This document shows positions 33,293 to 42,059 of a stretch of DNA of 64,000 nt, in pieces. Every line of letters begins with the position of its first letter. The first letter of the stretch is position 1. The stretch spans positions 30,119 through 94,118 of the forward strand of contig JAIMKP010000007.1 in the NCBI GenBank assembly GCA_020692355.1, written 5' to 3'. This DNA is from Desulfosporosinus sp. GTDB taxonomy: Bacteria; Bacillota; Desulfitobacteriia; Desulfitobacteriales; Desulfitobacteriaceae. The notes beneath the pieces were generated by a model. The model was given only the letters and a program-made list of their open reading frames with translations. It had not been told where the DNA came from and made no database searches. The translations under genes were made by a program, and so were the position numbers.

Positions 33293-34135
33293 TTAATCTT
33301 TCTTGCCAATCAGGCGATGCTGCAAATAGCGGCTGGGCAAGGCTAACAGAAGATTAAACACGAGCACCATTAAAATAAGGAGGGCGGCCGTGCCATCGGC
33401 GATCTGATCGGCATTCGTCCCCGGTAGCGGATTGGACTTCAGCGCAAACAGATGAACCGCTAAGGTTTCACCTGGGGCAGTTAGGTGCACATCGAAGAGG
33501 TAACGCGAGACATTCATGCCGGCGGTAAAAATCAAGATGGCGGTTTCCCCCAAAGCTCGACCCGCAACCAAGGTTGTGCCGGTAATCAGCCCAGGCAAAG
33601 CTGTGGGCAGCACCACTTTGCGCAGGGTTTGCCACATGGTGGCTCCTAAGGCGAGGCTGGCCTCGCGATAGCTGGACGGGACACCACGCAGGGATTCTTC
33701 CGTAACCCTGACCAAAATTGGCAAGTTAAGCAGGGCTAGGGTGGCTGCGCCACCGAGAATCGTAAACCCTAACCCCAAGACGTTGACGAACACGATCATG
33801 CCAAAGAGTCCGAGTACAATTGAAGGAACGGTAGCCAAACTCTCAGTGCTCAAGCGGATAATGTCCGTAAGTTTATTGTCCGGGGCGTATTCGGCGAGAT
33901 AAATGCCCGCTCCAACCCCAATCGGCAAGGAAAAGATCAGGGAAAGAAGGAGGATGTAGAAAGAATTAAACAACTGTCCTCCGACCCCATTTGGGCCGGT
34001 GAAGAAATCCTTATTTAAGTAGGGCAGGCCTCTTCCCAAGATAAAGGTGAGAAACCAGACGAGAATGGCCACGATGGCCGCAGCAGAAAACCAGAGAAGG
34101 ATGGTTGCTAGAGTATTGATTTGCTTGGCCTGCAT
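33293..34135 (-). CDS. pstA: Phosphate ABC transporter permease PstA
   Basis: Predicted 280-residue membrane permease with six hydrophobic segments. Family signatures are [43 protein letters not shown] (PstA hallmark AGIYLAEYA), and the EAA loop [31 protein letters not shown] (landmark). It forms the channel with PstC. The start codon overlaps the pstC stop by one base (TGATG), indicating coupling. Confidence 0.94.
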   Translation of the reverse strand: MQAKQINTLATILLWFSAAAIVAILVWFLTFILGRGLPYLNKDFFTGPNGVGGQLFNSFYILLLSLIFSLPIGVGAGIYLAEYAPDNKLTDIIRLSTESLATVPSIVLGLFGMIVFVNVLGLGFTILGGAATLALLNLPILVRVTEESLRGVPSSYREASLALGATMWQTLRKVVLPTALPGLITGTTLVAGRALGETAILIFTAGMNVSRYLFDVHLTAPGETLAVHLFALKSNPLPGTNADQIADGTAALLILMVLVFNLLLALPSRYLQHRLIGKKD

Positions 34136-35013
34136 CAGGCATTCCCCTTTCGAGCGGCCGTCCGGACAAGGATGATGAGAATGAGAGAGATCAAGAGCAG
34201 GACGAGAGACATCATGAAAAGAGCATTATTCCAGGTTGAACCAAAGGGAGTATTTCCCATTTCCATAACAATGTTGCTCGTCAAGGTTGAGGTCGGATTG
34301 GTCAGGGAGGTTGGAAAGAGGGGAGAGTTTCCGATCACCATTTGCACCGCCATGGTTTCCCCGATCGCCCGCGCCATCGCGAGAATCACGGCCGTGAGAA
34401 TGCCTGGGGTTGCGGCCGGGATTAGAACCCTCCATATCGTCTGCCAACGCGTAGCACCCAACGCCAAAGAGGCTTCCTCATACATTTCAGGAAGGGCGCG
34501 GAGGGTATCTTCCGAAATGCTGATGATCGTGGGCAAAATCATGATCGCTAACACGAGCCCGGCGGCTAGCATGCCGAATCCTGTAGGCGATCCGGTCAAC
34601 TTGCGAATCAAATCCACGATGACGATAATTCCGACATAACCGTAGACTACAGAAGGAATCCCGGCAAACAGTTCCGTCACCGGCCGTAGAATCGCTCTCA
34701 GCGAGGCCGGAGCAACCTTGGCCATGAACACGGCCCCAGCCAGACCTAAAGGGGCTCCTAATAGTATGGCGATAAGGGTTGTCCCCAGAGAGCCCGCAAT
34801 AAAGGTCAAGGCCCCGAATTTTCCCGTATCCGGACTCCAGACCGTGCTGGTGAAAAACTCAAGCGGGCTCGCTTCTTTAAAGGTTGCCAATCCTTGTTGG
34901 CCAACAAACCAGATAATGGTCAAGATAACGAGGGAAACCAGGACTGCACTGCTAATAAAGAGATAGCGAACGAGATGGTCGTTGAAATAAGCCCAGGATT
35001 TTTTCTGTGGCAA
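34135..35013 (-). CDS. pstC: Phosphate ABC transporter permease PstC
   Basis: Predicted 292-residue membrane permease with six hydrophobic segments. Landmarks are FAGIPSVVYGYVG, the EAA loop [23 protein letters not shown], and AMARAIGETMAVQMVIGN. It starts with TTG at 35013, preceded by GGGGGTGGG five bases away. In most genomes pstS, the phosphate-binding protein, precedes pstC; here pstC is the first gene after a Pho-box-like array and no pstS occurs in the window. Confidence 0.93.
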   Translation of the reverse strand: MPQKKSWAYFNDHLVRYLFISSAVLVSLVILTIIWFVGQQGLATFKEASPLEFFTSTVWSPDTGKFGALTFIAGSLGTTLIAILLGAPLGLAGAVFMAKVAPASLRAILRPVTELFAGIPSVVYGYVGIIVIVDLIRKLTGSPTGFGMLAAGLVLAIMILPTIISISEDTLRALPEMYEEASLALGATRWQTIWRVLIPAATPGILTAVILAMARAIGETMAVQMVIGNSPLFPTSLTNPTSTLTSNIVMEMGNTPFGSTWNNALFMMSLVLLLISLILIILVRTAARKGNA

Positions 35014-35033
35014 GTTCCCACCCCCATGTCACA

Positions 35034-35100
35034 ATTATACCCACTTTAGCTTAGCTTGTCTCTGTAAACGATTTATTAAACTTATGTTAAGTTTGTGTAA
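35034..35100 (-). promoter_or_regulatory. Pho-box-like hexamer array and -10 box of the pst operon
   Basis: Reading the minus strand toward pstC, four TTNANA-like hexamers occur in tandem: TTACAC (35100-35095), TTAACA (35090-35085), TTTAAT (35080-35075) and TTTACA (35068-35063), with spacers of 4, 4 and 6 bases. A perfect TATAAT follows at 35039-35034, 23 bases after the last hexamer. This is the layout of PhoP-activated promoters in Bacillus, where PhoP dimers replace a -35 box. Confidence 0.65.
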
Positions 35101-35123
35101 AATAACTCGTTTTGCTCAAGTAA

Positions 35124-35147
35124 ACGCCCACTTGTAGAAGTGGGCGT
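35124..35147. repeat. 10-bp hairpin related to the one at 27171-27194
   Basis: ACGCCCACTT-GTAG-AAGTGGGCGT. It has the same size and core as ACTCCCACTT-ATAG-AAGTGGGAGT at 27171, with a paired change (G-C for T-A) in the stem. It is flanked by weaker outer pairs AATAAC/GTTATT and GCTC/GAGC between 35101 and 35170. It sits between the Pho box and the actin-like gene. Confidence 0.6.
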
Positions 35148-35275
35148 CTTGCCTAAGGAGCAGGTTATTTCAACAAGGATCTTTATGAAAAGTGATTTTT
35201 GCGCTAAAATAGAAAATAATGCTTGTCCGAACTTCATATTCCGACTGGAATAGATTTTGGTGAGGGGGAACGATC

Positions 35276-36385
35276 GTGTTCGATAACGGCATTCTTGTCG
35301 CAGGCGGAGATCCAGGGTTTGGGGCTATTAAGCTAGATACCGGTGAAACAAAGGTTTTATTTCCAGCTGTGATCTGCAAAGGGAATGAACGGATTTTTTC
35401 AACCTTGGGAAATACTCCGCTTGGGAAAGGTTCCGACCTGGAAACCCAGATTGCTTCTTTAGACGTCATCGTGACGAACAATGCGACAGGGGTTGAACGG
35501 CATTATTTCATGGGGAGCCTTGCCGAAAGCCTGAACCCAAACGAGGCACACTATTGTTGGGATGAAGACAAGTCGACCGATGAAGAGGCAACGGCCTTGC
35601 TGATTGTCGCCTTGGCCTTGGCCCAACCGACGGACAAGGCCAATGTCTATCTGGGCACAGGGGTGCCTGTCAAATACTATGCGGTCTTGAAGGATAAATA
35701 TGAAGCCGAACTGAAGGGCTCGTTTTCGGTCACGTTCAAATCCGGGCCATTGGCCGCGCAGACGCGCAGTTTGAACATCCTACGGTCGAGGGTACTTCCC
35801 CAGAGTTATGGAGTCTTCATCAAAGAGACTTTGAACGAATATGGGATCCCTAGCCATCCGAAGCTGTTTAGCGGCTATGTGGTGGCGATTGATCCGGGTT
35901 TTCGAACGACGGATATTGCCACCTTTTACGATGGTGTCATGCTGGATCCGCCGAACTCCTTTAGCCTGGAAAAAGGACTGAAATGGGCCTATACCGGAGT
36001 CGCGGAAAAGCTCAAAGAAATGACTTCTGCCCATGAAAATCCCATTGAAACCGATGATAAAGAACTCGATAAGATTTTCCGAGTGCATGGTGGCTTTTAT
36101 CCCTGGAATAATGGGGCTATCAATCTGAATCCGGTCATGAAAACCATGCTCGCTCAGTTGGGCACTGATATTTCCCGCGAAGTCAAAAAGGCGCTAAAGC
36201 CCATGCTCGGCAAGATCCATACCGTCCTCGTCGCAGGTAAGGTTGGCGAGCTGGTCTTTTCCGATTTGCAGCTGGAAAACAAAGTTCTCATCCAGGATCC
36301 TCAATTTGGCAATGCCACCGGTTTTCGAATTATGGCAGCGAATCTCGTTAATAATTTAACCAAGAAGGCGAATGCAAATCAATGA
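35276..36385 (+). CDS. Chromosomal ParM/StbA-like actin ATPase
   Basis: Predicted 369-residue actin-fold ATPase. Phosphate-1 motif is GGDPGFGAIKLDTG at residue 10. Phosphate-2 is VAIDPGFRTTDIATFYDG near residue 203. The adenosine motif is HTVLVAGKVGELVF near residue 320. The closest well-known relatives are ParM/StbA, Alp7A and the archaeal Ta0583 group, which form filaments that push plasmids apart. The GTG at 35276 has GAGGGGGA upstream. Its stop overlaps the start of a partner gene by four bases (ATGA), as parM overlaps parR. No plasmid or phage genes surround it. Confidence 0.85.
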   Translation: MFDNGILVAGGDPGFGAIKLDTGETKVLFPAVICKGNERIFSTLGNTPLGKGSDLETQIASLDVIVTNNATGVERHYFMGSLAESLNPNEAHYCWDEDKSTDEEATALLIVALALAQPTDKANVYLGTGVPVKYYAVLKDKYEAELKGSFSVTFKSGPLAAQTRSLNILRSRVLPQSYGVFIKETLNEYGIPSHPKLFSGYVVAIDPGFRTTDIATFYDGVMLDPPNSFSLEKGLKWAYTGVAEKLKEMTSAHENPIETDDKELDKIFRVHGGFYPWNNGAINLNPVMKTMLAQLGTDISREVKKALKPMLGKIHTVLVAGKVGELVFSDLQLENKVLIQDPQFGNATGFRIMAANLVNNLTKKANANQ

Positions 36386-36930
36386 CGTTAGCTGTTCTGC
36401 CACTGTATTTTGAGGATGAGGATGCTGATCTATGGGAGCACCTAGCGGCTGTCGCTCCGGATGCTCGGTTGGGGCTGGTTAAGGAGGCCCTGCGTGAATT
36501 TCTCGGCAAGGAACTCCAGGGCCGAGAGCAGCTAAATTACCAGGCCTCAGGCGGATTGGAAGCGGAATTCGGGCTTGAAAGTCTCTTTGTCCGTTTGGAT
36601 AACCCTGAAGTCACACCAGTCAAAGATTCCAGGCCGTGGGAGCACTTGCTCAAAGAAGTGATTGGCATAGAAGAGGATGAAAGCGTGATTACAGCCATCC
36701 AAGCCCTTGCGGGCGAGGCCTTGGGGAGCACCCATGAAGCGCAACTGAGTGAGCCAGTGGTTAGGCCAGAGTCTAGTGAAGTGGAGGACGTACGTCCGCT
36801 CATGGATCAGGGGTCTGAGGCTTCAGGCAGGCTCTTGCTCCCGGCGTCGCAGGGAATGGCTCATCTCCTGCAGGTGATCGGGGAAGAAGAGGACGAAGCG
36901 ATTATAGCCTTTTTCAAGAGCTCCGGCTGA
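36382..36930 (+). CDS. Partner protein of the actin-like ATPase, with a duplicated C-terminal motif
   Basis: Predicted 182-residue acidic protein not recognised as a known family. The N-terminal 40 residues (LYFEDEDADLWEHLAAVAPDARLGLVKEALREFLG; landmark) have the spacing of a small DNA-binding module such as ribbon-helix-helix ParR proteins. The middle is low-complexity and acidic. A motif occurs twice: HLLKEVIGIEEDESVITAIQ near residue 93 and HLLQVIGEEEDEAIIAFFKS at the very C-terminus. In ParR the C-terminal peptide binds the ParM filament end, so the repeat may be the actin-binding part. That is inference. It overlaps the actin gene by ATGA. Confidence 0.6.
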   Translation: MTLAVLPLYFEDEDADLWEHLAAVAPDARLGLVKEALREFLGKELQGREQLNYQASGGLEAEFGLESLFVRLDNPEVTPVKDSRPWEHLLKEVIGIEEDESVITAIQALAGEALGSTHEAQLSEPVVRPESSEVEDVRPLMDQGSEASGRLLLPASQGMAHLLQVIGEEEDEAIIAFFKSSG

Positions 36931-36955
36931 GGGAAGTCATCTAGGGATTTCTGTG

Positions 36956-38827
36956 TTAAGAAAGCGTGACCCGGGCTGATTTCAGCCAGTGTTCTACTTG
37001 GATGAGGTAAGCAAAGAGCTGAGGAATATCCATCAATTGCCCGAACCAGGGATGTCCTGCGGGCAGGGTGGCTGAGGTCTGGATGAGTTTTCGCAGGGCC
37101 GGAAGATTGATGAGGGGCAGAAGCGGGGAATTGGGATTGGCCAGGATATCCTCTAGCCAAACGGTGACGGCTTGGAGGTAAGCAGGATGGTGTGTTTTGG
37201 GGTAGGGGCTTTTTTTGCGCCAGAGGACATCTTCTGGCAAGAGTCCATCCAAGGCAAGCCTGAGCAGCGCCTTCTCTCGTCCCTGGTGGGATTTGATGGT
37301 CCAGGGTATGTTCCAGACATATTCGACCAAGCGATGGTCGCAGAAGGGAACCCGTACTTCGAGCCCGGTCGCCATGCTCATGCGGTCTTTACGCTCCAGA
37401 AGTACCGGCATAAACCGGGTTAAGGTTAAATAAGCGATCTCACGCATACGGGTTTCCCGCGCTTTTTCTGCTGGAGCAAGAGTGCGGGATTCTTTTTCGC
37501 TGACTGGGAGTTCAGCGAGAGCTTCTGCGTAACGCTGTTGCACATACTCCTCAGGTCGCAGACGCGCTAGCAGCTCAGGAGAGAGGATCTGGAGGCGGTT
37601 GGGATTGTTTAGGGCCCACGGAAACGTGGTGGCTGCTAAGGCATCCTGACGGTGAAACCAGGGGTAACCGCCGAACACCTCGTCCGCACATTCTCCGGAG
37701 AGTGCAACCGTGACGGAGTGTTTAATTTCCCGGGAAAAAAGGAGTAGGGAGGTATCGATATCAGCCATCCCTGGGAGGTCACGGGCTTCTACCGCTGCAG
37801 TCAAAGCTTGTGCGAGCTCGGGAGTGTCAAAAAAAGTATAAGTATGCTGAGTGTGGAGTGTTGCGGAAACCCGGTCAATCCAGGGACGATCCGAATTTGG
37901 CTGGAAGGTATTGGCTTGAAAATACTTCTCATTATCAATGTAATCCACTGAAAAGGTAGCTAAGGGGCTTTTCCCCGTGCGCTCTAATTCTGCCGCCGCA
38001 ATTGCACTAATTGCACTTGAATCCAGGCCGCCCGATAAGAGGGTGCCAATGGGGACGTCAGAGACTAGCTGCCTCTGCACGCTATCAATAAAAAGTTCGC
38101 GAACCGTTTGGACTGTTGTCTGAAAATCATCCCGGTGTTCGCGAGAGGGCAGTACCCAGTAGGCGTAAGTTTTGAGACCCTCCGGAGAAAAGAGAAGGGC
38201 GTGCCCGGGTTTTAACTCATGCACCCCACGGTAGATCCCTACTCCGGGCGTCCGCGCCGGGCCTAAGAAGAGAATTTCGGAAAGCCCTTCGGCATCCACA
38301 CGGGATTCAATGTCCGGGTGAGCCAAAAGCGCTTTTAATTCTGAGGCGAAAAGGAGACGGGTATTCGTCGTGGAATAGAACAGCGGTTTAACTCCCAACC
38401 GATCCCGCGCGAGAAAAAGCTCTTTCCTCTCAGCGTTCCAAATCCCGAAGGCGAAGATCCCATTAAAACGCTCAATACAGCGAGGTCCCCATTCCAGATA
38501 GGCCGTGAGCAAGACTTCGGTATCGGAGTGGCCTTGAAAACCATACCCGTGGGCCAGCAATTCCCGACGTAGTTCCTCGGTGTTGTATAATTCCCCGTTG
38601 TAAGTAAGAACATAAATATGTCCTTGGCGTTTGCGTACCATTGGTTGAGCTCCGCCGAGAATATCCACGACAGCCAAGCGGCGATGTCCAAAAGCCGCTT
38701 CCGAAGAAAGCCAATACCCTTCGGCATCCGGCCCCCGAGCAGACAAAGTCTGGGTCATGCTCTCCAAGGTGGCGTGCTCCTCTGCGACGTTCCTTTTCCA
38801 GTCAATCCAGCCAACAATACCACACAT
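36956..38827 (-). CDS. asnB: Asparagine synthetase B (glutamine-hydrolysing)
   Basis: Predicted 623-residue cytosolic enzyme that makes asparagine from aspartate, ATP and glutamine nitrogen. Residue 2 is the catalytic Cys of the N-terminal glutaminase (MCGIVGWIDW), which also has GHRRLAVVD and TYNGELYN. The synthetase domain has the PP-loop LLSGGLDSSAIS, then ALSGECADEVFGGYPWF and GLEVRVPFCDHRLVEY. The ATG at 38827 is fixed by the need for Cys2 and by AGGAGG eight bases upstream. Its ribosome-site block is identical to that of the divergent lipoprotein gene at 39015. Confidence 0.94.
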   Translation of the reverse strand: MCGIVGWIDWKRNVAEEHATLESMTQTLSARGPDAEGYWLSSEAAFGHRRLAVVDILGGAQPMVRKRQGHIYVLTYNGELYNTEELRRELLAHGYGFQGHSDTEVLLTAYLEWGPRCIERFNGIFAFGIWNAERKELFLARDRLGVKPLFYSTTNTRLLFASELKALLAHPDIESRVDAEGLSEILFLGPARTPGVGIYRGVHELKPGHALLFSPEGLKTYAYWVLPSREHRDDFQTTVQTVRELFIDSVQRQLVSDVPIGTLLSGGLDSSAISAIAAAELERTGKSPLATFSVDYIDNEKYFQANTFQPNSDRPWIDRVSATLHTQHTYTFFDTPELAQALTAAVEARDLPGMADIDTSLLLFSREIKHSVTVALSGECADEVFGGYPWFHRQDALAATTFPWALNNPNRLQILSPELLARLRPEEYVQQRYAEALAELPVSEKESRTLAPAEKARETRMREIAYLTLTRFMPVLLERKDRMSMATGLEVRVPFCDHRLVEYVWNIPWTIKSHQGREKALLRLALDGLLPEDVLWRKKSPYPKTHHPAYLQAVTVWLEDILANPNSPLLPLINLPALRKLIQTSATLPAGHPWFGQLMDIPQLFAYLIQVEHWLKSARVTLS

Positions 38828-39014
38828 GTCGCTTACCTCCTGCTTCTTAATGATAGGAAGAATCATGGTCACCTACGTCGATAGAATATGCGCAGCGGTT
38901 CTGTCTCGTTCATCGGGATGGGGGAGAAGTTAAGGGGGAATATCATAGAAGATAGCAGGAACAGGATAATTTGTGTCGAAAGTATGTAAGTCAATTTGCA
39001 AGGAGGTAAGCGAC

Positions 39015-40019
39015 ATGAAAAGATATGGTTTCCAGCGCTATCGGGTGCTCCTGATGCTAATCATGATGATGTTCGTCCTGGGAGGCTGCGGTAATGCCGG
39101 CACTCCGAGCACACCAGCCCCTTCAGCCCAGCCCACAGGCCAAACAGCCCAGCCAGTGAAAATCGGGATTTTGCCCATTGAAGACAACCTTCCGTTTTAT
39201 GTGGCAGATAAGGATGGGTTATTTAAACAAGCGGGGGTCAGTGTTGAGCTGGTGCCTTTTCCCAGTGCAGTTGAGCGGGATTCGGCCCTGCAGGCAGGCC
39301 AAATTGATGGAGAGGTTGCGGATTTAGTTGCAGTCGGGCTCTTGAAAAAGGGCGGTACGGATGTCAAAGTTGCCTCGATTGGGCTGGGAGCGACCCCTAA
39401 GGAAGGACGTTTTGCCATCCTCTCCTCGCCGAAGTCCAGCATCCGTCAAGCATCTGAGCTGAAAGACGTGGAGATCGGGGTTTCCCTGAATTCCATCATT
39501 GATTATGTCACCGATCAAATGCTTCATGATGTCGGGGTGCCGGATCAGGAAATTAAAAAACTCTCCGTCCCGAAAATGCCCGTAAGGGTCGATCTGCTCC
39601 TCTCAGACCAGTTGAAGGCCGCCTGCCTGCCGGATCCACTGGCAACCTTGGCGGCGGCGAAAGGGGCGCATGTGCTGGTAGATGATACTTACCGCAATAT
39701 TTCTCAAACAGTGCTGTTGTTCCGTAAAGCAGCGATTGACAAGAATCTAACCAGGCTGCAAGCGGTGGTCAAGGTCTATGGGCAGGCCGGTCAAGCCCTT
39801 AGCCAAAACCCCGGAAAATATCGTGATCTCTTTATTGAAAAAGCCCAAGTCCCGGCACCAATTAAGGATACTTATCAAGCGCCGACCTTTGCCAAACTCC
39901 AGTTGCCGACAGAGGACGAAGTGAACAGTGTCATGCAATGGATGGTCAGCAAGAAACTTTTGACGAATCCTTATGCTTATCAGGACTTGGTCGACAACCG
40001 ACTCCTGCCACAAGCTTAG
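39015..40019 (+). CDS. NMT1/SsuA-type ABC transporter substrate-binding lipoprotein
   Basis: Predicted 334-residue lipoprotein. The signal peptide VLLMLIMMMFVLGGC has lipobox LGGC, followed by a T/P/A/Q-rich linker. The mature part is the NMT1/nitrate-sulfonate-taurine binding fold (VKIGILPIEDNLPFYVADKDGLFKQAGVSVELVPF; landmark), SALQAGQIDGEVADLVAV, and LKDVEIGVSLNSIIDYV. It is the first gene of a three-gene importer. Candidates for the ligand are sulfonates, nitrate or a pyrimidine; the sequence does not decide. The start has AGGAGG eight bases upstream. Confidence 0.86.
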   Translation: MKRYGFQRYRVLLMLIMMMFVLGGCGNAGTPSTPAPSAQPTGQTAQPVKIGILPIEDNLPFYVADKDGLFKQAGVSVELVPFPSAVERDSALQAGQIDGEVADLVAVGLLKKGGTDVKVASIGLGATPKEGRFAILSSPKSSIRQASELKDVEIGVSLNSIIDYVTDQMLHDVGVPDQEIKKLSVPKMPVRVDLLLSDQLKAACLPDPLATLAAAKGAHVLVDDTYRNISQTVLLFRKAAIDKNLTRLQAVVKVYGQAGQALSQNPGKYRDLFIEKAQVPAPIKDTYQAPTFAKLQLPTEDEVNSVMQWMVSKKLLTNPYAYQDLVDNRLLPQA

Positions 40020-40034
40020 AAAGGACTAGGAGGC

Positions 40035-40784
40035 ATGATTCAGGTTTCCCATTGCAGTGTAGCCTATGGAGAACCGGGAGAACGGGTGATGGTCTATGAG
40101 AACTTTAATTTAAGCGTTTCCCGGGGGGAAAGCTTAGTGATGATTGGTCCCTCAGGCTGTGGTAAAACGACCCTGCTCTATATCATGGCCGGACTGCTCA
40201 AGCCGACAGAGGGAGAGGTTCAGATCGATGGAAAAACCATTCTTGGCCCGAGGAAGGAGACCGGGTTTATTCTTCAGGAGTACGGTTTATTTCCCTGGCT
40301 TACGGTCGAGGAGAATGTGAGCTTGGGCCTCAGGGTTCGGCATCTCCCGCGCCCAGCGAATCGCAGCAAAGTGAATGCGATTTTGGGTGAGATGGGATTG
40401 TTGTCTGTGCGCAGACATTACCCCAGCCAGCTGAGCGGTGGACAGAGACAGCGGGTGGCTTTAGCGCGGGCGCTTACTCTGGATCCGGATCTTCTCTTGA
40501 TGGATGAGCCCTTATCAGCGTTGGACGCCCTGACACGGGAACGCCTACAATTGCTTTTGCTTGAGATCTGGCAGCGGGGGGATCTGACCAGTGTTTTGGT
40601 TACGCATAGCATTGAAGAGGCTGTTTTCCTGGGGCAGCGCATTCTCGTCTTAGGGGCTAATCCTGCCATCGTTCTGGCTGAAGTAGAAAACCCGGAAGCC
40701 GGAAGCGCGGGTTATCGCCAAACGCGCCTATTCTATGAACGCTGTACGCAGGTACGCTCTCTCCTGGAAGGGGGGCAAACATAA
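40035..40784 (+). CDS. ABC transporter ATPase, SsuB/TauB/NrtD type
   Basis: Predicted 249-residue ATPase. Walker A is GPSGCGKTT, followed by ILQEYGLFPWLTVEENV, the signature QLSGGQRQRVALARAL, Walker B LLLMDEPLSALDALTRE, and the switch His in LVTHSIEEAVFLGQRILVL. The EYGLFPW motif and the C-terminus are typical of nitrate/sulfonate/taurine importers. It starts 15 bases after the lipoprotein gene, with AGGAGG two bases before ATG-GC spacing ends, and its stop overlaps the permease ATG by one base. Confidence 0.92.
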   Translation: MIQVSHCSVAYGEPGERVMVYENFNLSVSRGESLVMIGPSGCGKTTLLYIMAGLLKPTEGEVQIDGKTILGPRKETGFILQEYGLFPWLTVEENVSLGLRVRHLPRPANRSKVNAILGEMGLLSVRRHYPSQLSGGQRQRVALARALTLDPDLLLMDEPLSALDALTRERLQLLLLEIWQRGDLTSVLVTHSIEEAVFLGQRILVLGANPAIVLAEVENPEAGSAGYRQTRLFYERCTQVRSLLEGGQT

Positions 40785-41542
40785 TGCACCAAAAGGCGTC
40801 GGCACAGGCGCGCGGCTATCTTTGGGCTGCTTTATTTCTTTGGCTGGTTTGGGAATTAGCAGCCAGACGCTTAGGAACACCTATGCTTCCGACTCCCGAA
40901 ATGGCTTTTACGGCTACTCTGCGCCTTTTGCAGGGGAATCTGGGAGAGCATTTTTGGGTCAGCACCTACCGTGTGCTTCTTTCCATGACACTGTCTTTAC
41001 TTTTCGGGGTTCCTTTCGGCCTCGTCATGGGCTTCGAGCCTAAGGTCGACCGAGTGCTCGCTCCATTGGTTTACATTACCTACCCGATCCCTAAGATTGT
41101 CTTTTTGCCGCTGATTTTGTTGCTATTGGGTTTGGGAGATCAGTCGAAGGTGTTTTTGATTACGTTGATCGTCTTTTTCCAAATCCTCGTCACCACTCGG
41201 GATGCCGTCCGGAAAATCCCTCTGGAAACGATTTCCTCTTTTCTTTCTCTGGGGGCCAAGCGGATCCAGGTTTACCGCTATGTCCTGTTGCCGGCCTCCC
41301 TGCCCGATGTGTTTACGGCGCTGCGTTTAAGCATGGGTACATCAGTAGCTGTTCTTTTTTTTGCGGAGTCGTTTGCTACCACTAAAGGGTTGGGATATTT
41401 CATTATGGATGCCTGGAGCCGTTCGGCTCCGGATGAGATGTTTGCCGGGATTTTGGCGATGGGGGTCTTGGGCGTTGCCCTATTTATTTTGACGGATGTC
41501 ATGGATCATGTCTTTATCCGTTGGCAGCATGTGCAGCGCTAA
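40784..41542 (+). CDS. ABC transporter permease, SsuC/TauC type
   Basis: Predicted 252-residue inner-membrane permease with six hydrophobic segments. Landmarks are LWELAARRLGTPMLPTP at the start, SLLFGVPFGLVMGF, YPIPKIVFLPLILLLLGLGDQSK, and the EAA loop SLGAKRIQVYRYVLLPASLPDVFTALR (landmark), followed by FFAESFATTKGLGYFI. It shares one base with the ATPase stop (TAATG), so the genes are translationally coupled. Confidence 0.91.
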   Translation: MHQKASAQARGYLWAALFLWLVWELAARRLGTPMLPTPEMAFTATLRLLQGNLGEHFWVSTYRVLLSMTLSLLFGVPFGLVMGFEPKVDRVLAPLVYITYPIPKIVFLPLILLLLGLGDQSKVFLITLIVFFQILVTTRDAVRKIPLETISSFLSLGAKRIQVYRYVLLPASLPDVFTALRLSMGTSVAVLFFAESFATTKGLGYFIMDAWSRSAPDEMFAGILAMGVLGVALFILTDVMDHVFIRWQHVQR

Positions 41543-41593
41543 CGTTCAGGAACATCTGGCTTCCATTACACAGGGGGCTTGTTGGAAATGATT

Positions 41594-41622
41594 AGGGGGA
41601 TATCCGCTTGGGATATCCCCTC
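41594..41622. terminator. Terminator between the importer operon and the SASP gene
   Basis: AGGGGGATATCC and GGATATCCCCT form an 11-12-bp stem with a GCTTG loop, between convergent genes. T content after the stem is modest (CCGTTTCT). Confidence 0.7.
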
Positions 41623-41636
41623 CGTTTCTAGACCGG

Positions 41637-41843
41637 TTAGATGCGGCCACCCTGTTTGAGATTTTGTTCAGCGAATTGAATCATTCGTTTGGTCATTTCG
41701 CCCCCGACTGAACCGTTTTCACGGCTGGTGCGGTCGCCACCGAGTTGGACGTTCAATTGGTTGGCAATCTCATACTTGAACTGATCCAACGCTTGGGAAG
41801 CTCCTTGCACTGCGGGTGTATTGGTGTTTCTTTCTCCTGCCAT
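41637..41843 (-). CDS. Alpha/beta-type small acid-soluble spore protein
   Basis: Predicted 68-residue SASP, which coats and protects spore DNA and is degraded by the Gpr protease at germination. The two conserved blocks are ALDQFKYEIANQLNV, containing the (K/Q)YEIA Gpr cleavage site, and DRTSRENGSVGGEMTKRMIQ. The ATG at 41843 has AAGGAGGGACCACAC upstream. A forespore sigma-G promoter is expected but was not confidently located. It proves that the organism is a spore former or comes from such a lineage. Confidence 0.95.
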   Translation of the reverse strand: MAGERNTNTPAVQGASQALDQFKYEIANQLNVQLGGDRTSRENGSVGGEMTKRMIQFAEQNLKQGGRI

Positions 41844-42000
41844 GTGTGGTCCCTCCTTAAGTGAATGTTGGATGTATTGGAGACGTTCTTATTATCTGTA
41901 ATCAAGGATTTATTAATCAGGTAATTATTGTTACGTTTTATCAAATTTCCCTTTCATGACAGTGAACATCTCCTATCTCAGTAGAAACTATGGCGAAACT

Positions 42001-42029
42001 TTGGGACTCCAGCGGAAACGTGATATAAT
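42001..42029 (+). promoter_or_regulatory. Sigma-A promoter of prfC
   Basis: TTGGGA at 42001-42006 and a perfect TATAAT at 42024-42029 are 17 bases apart, 30 bases before the start codon; AAGGAGAGCGAA gives the ribosome site. Confidence 0.7.
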
Positions 42030-42059
42030 GAACTGCAATTTTTAGCGAAGGAGAGCGAA

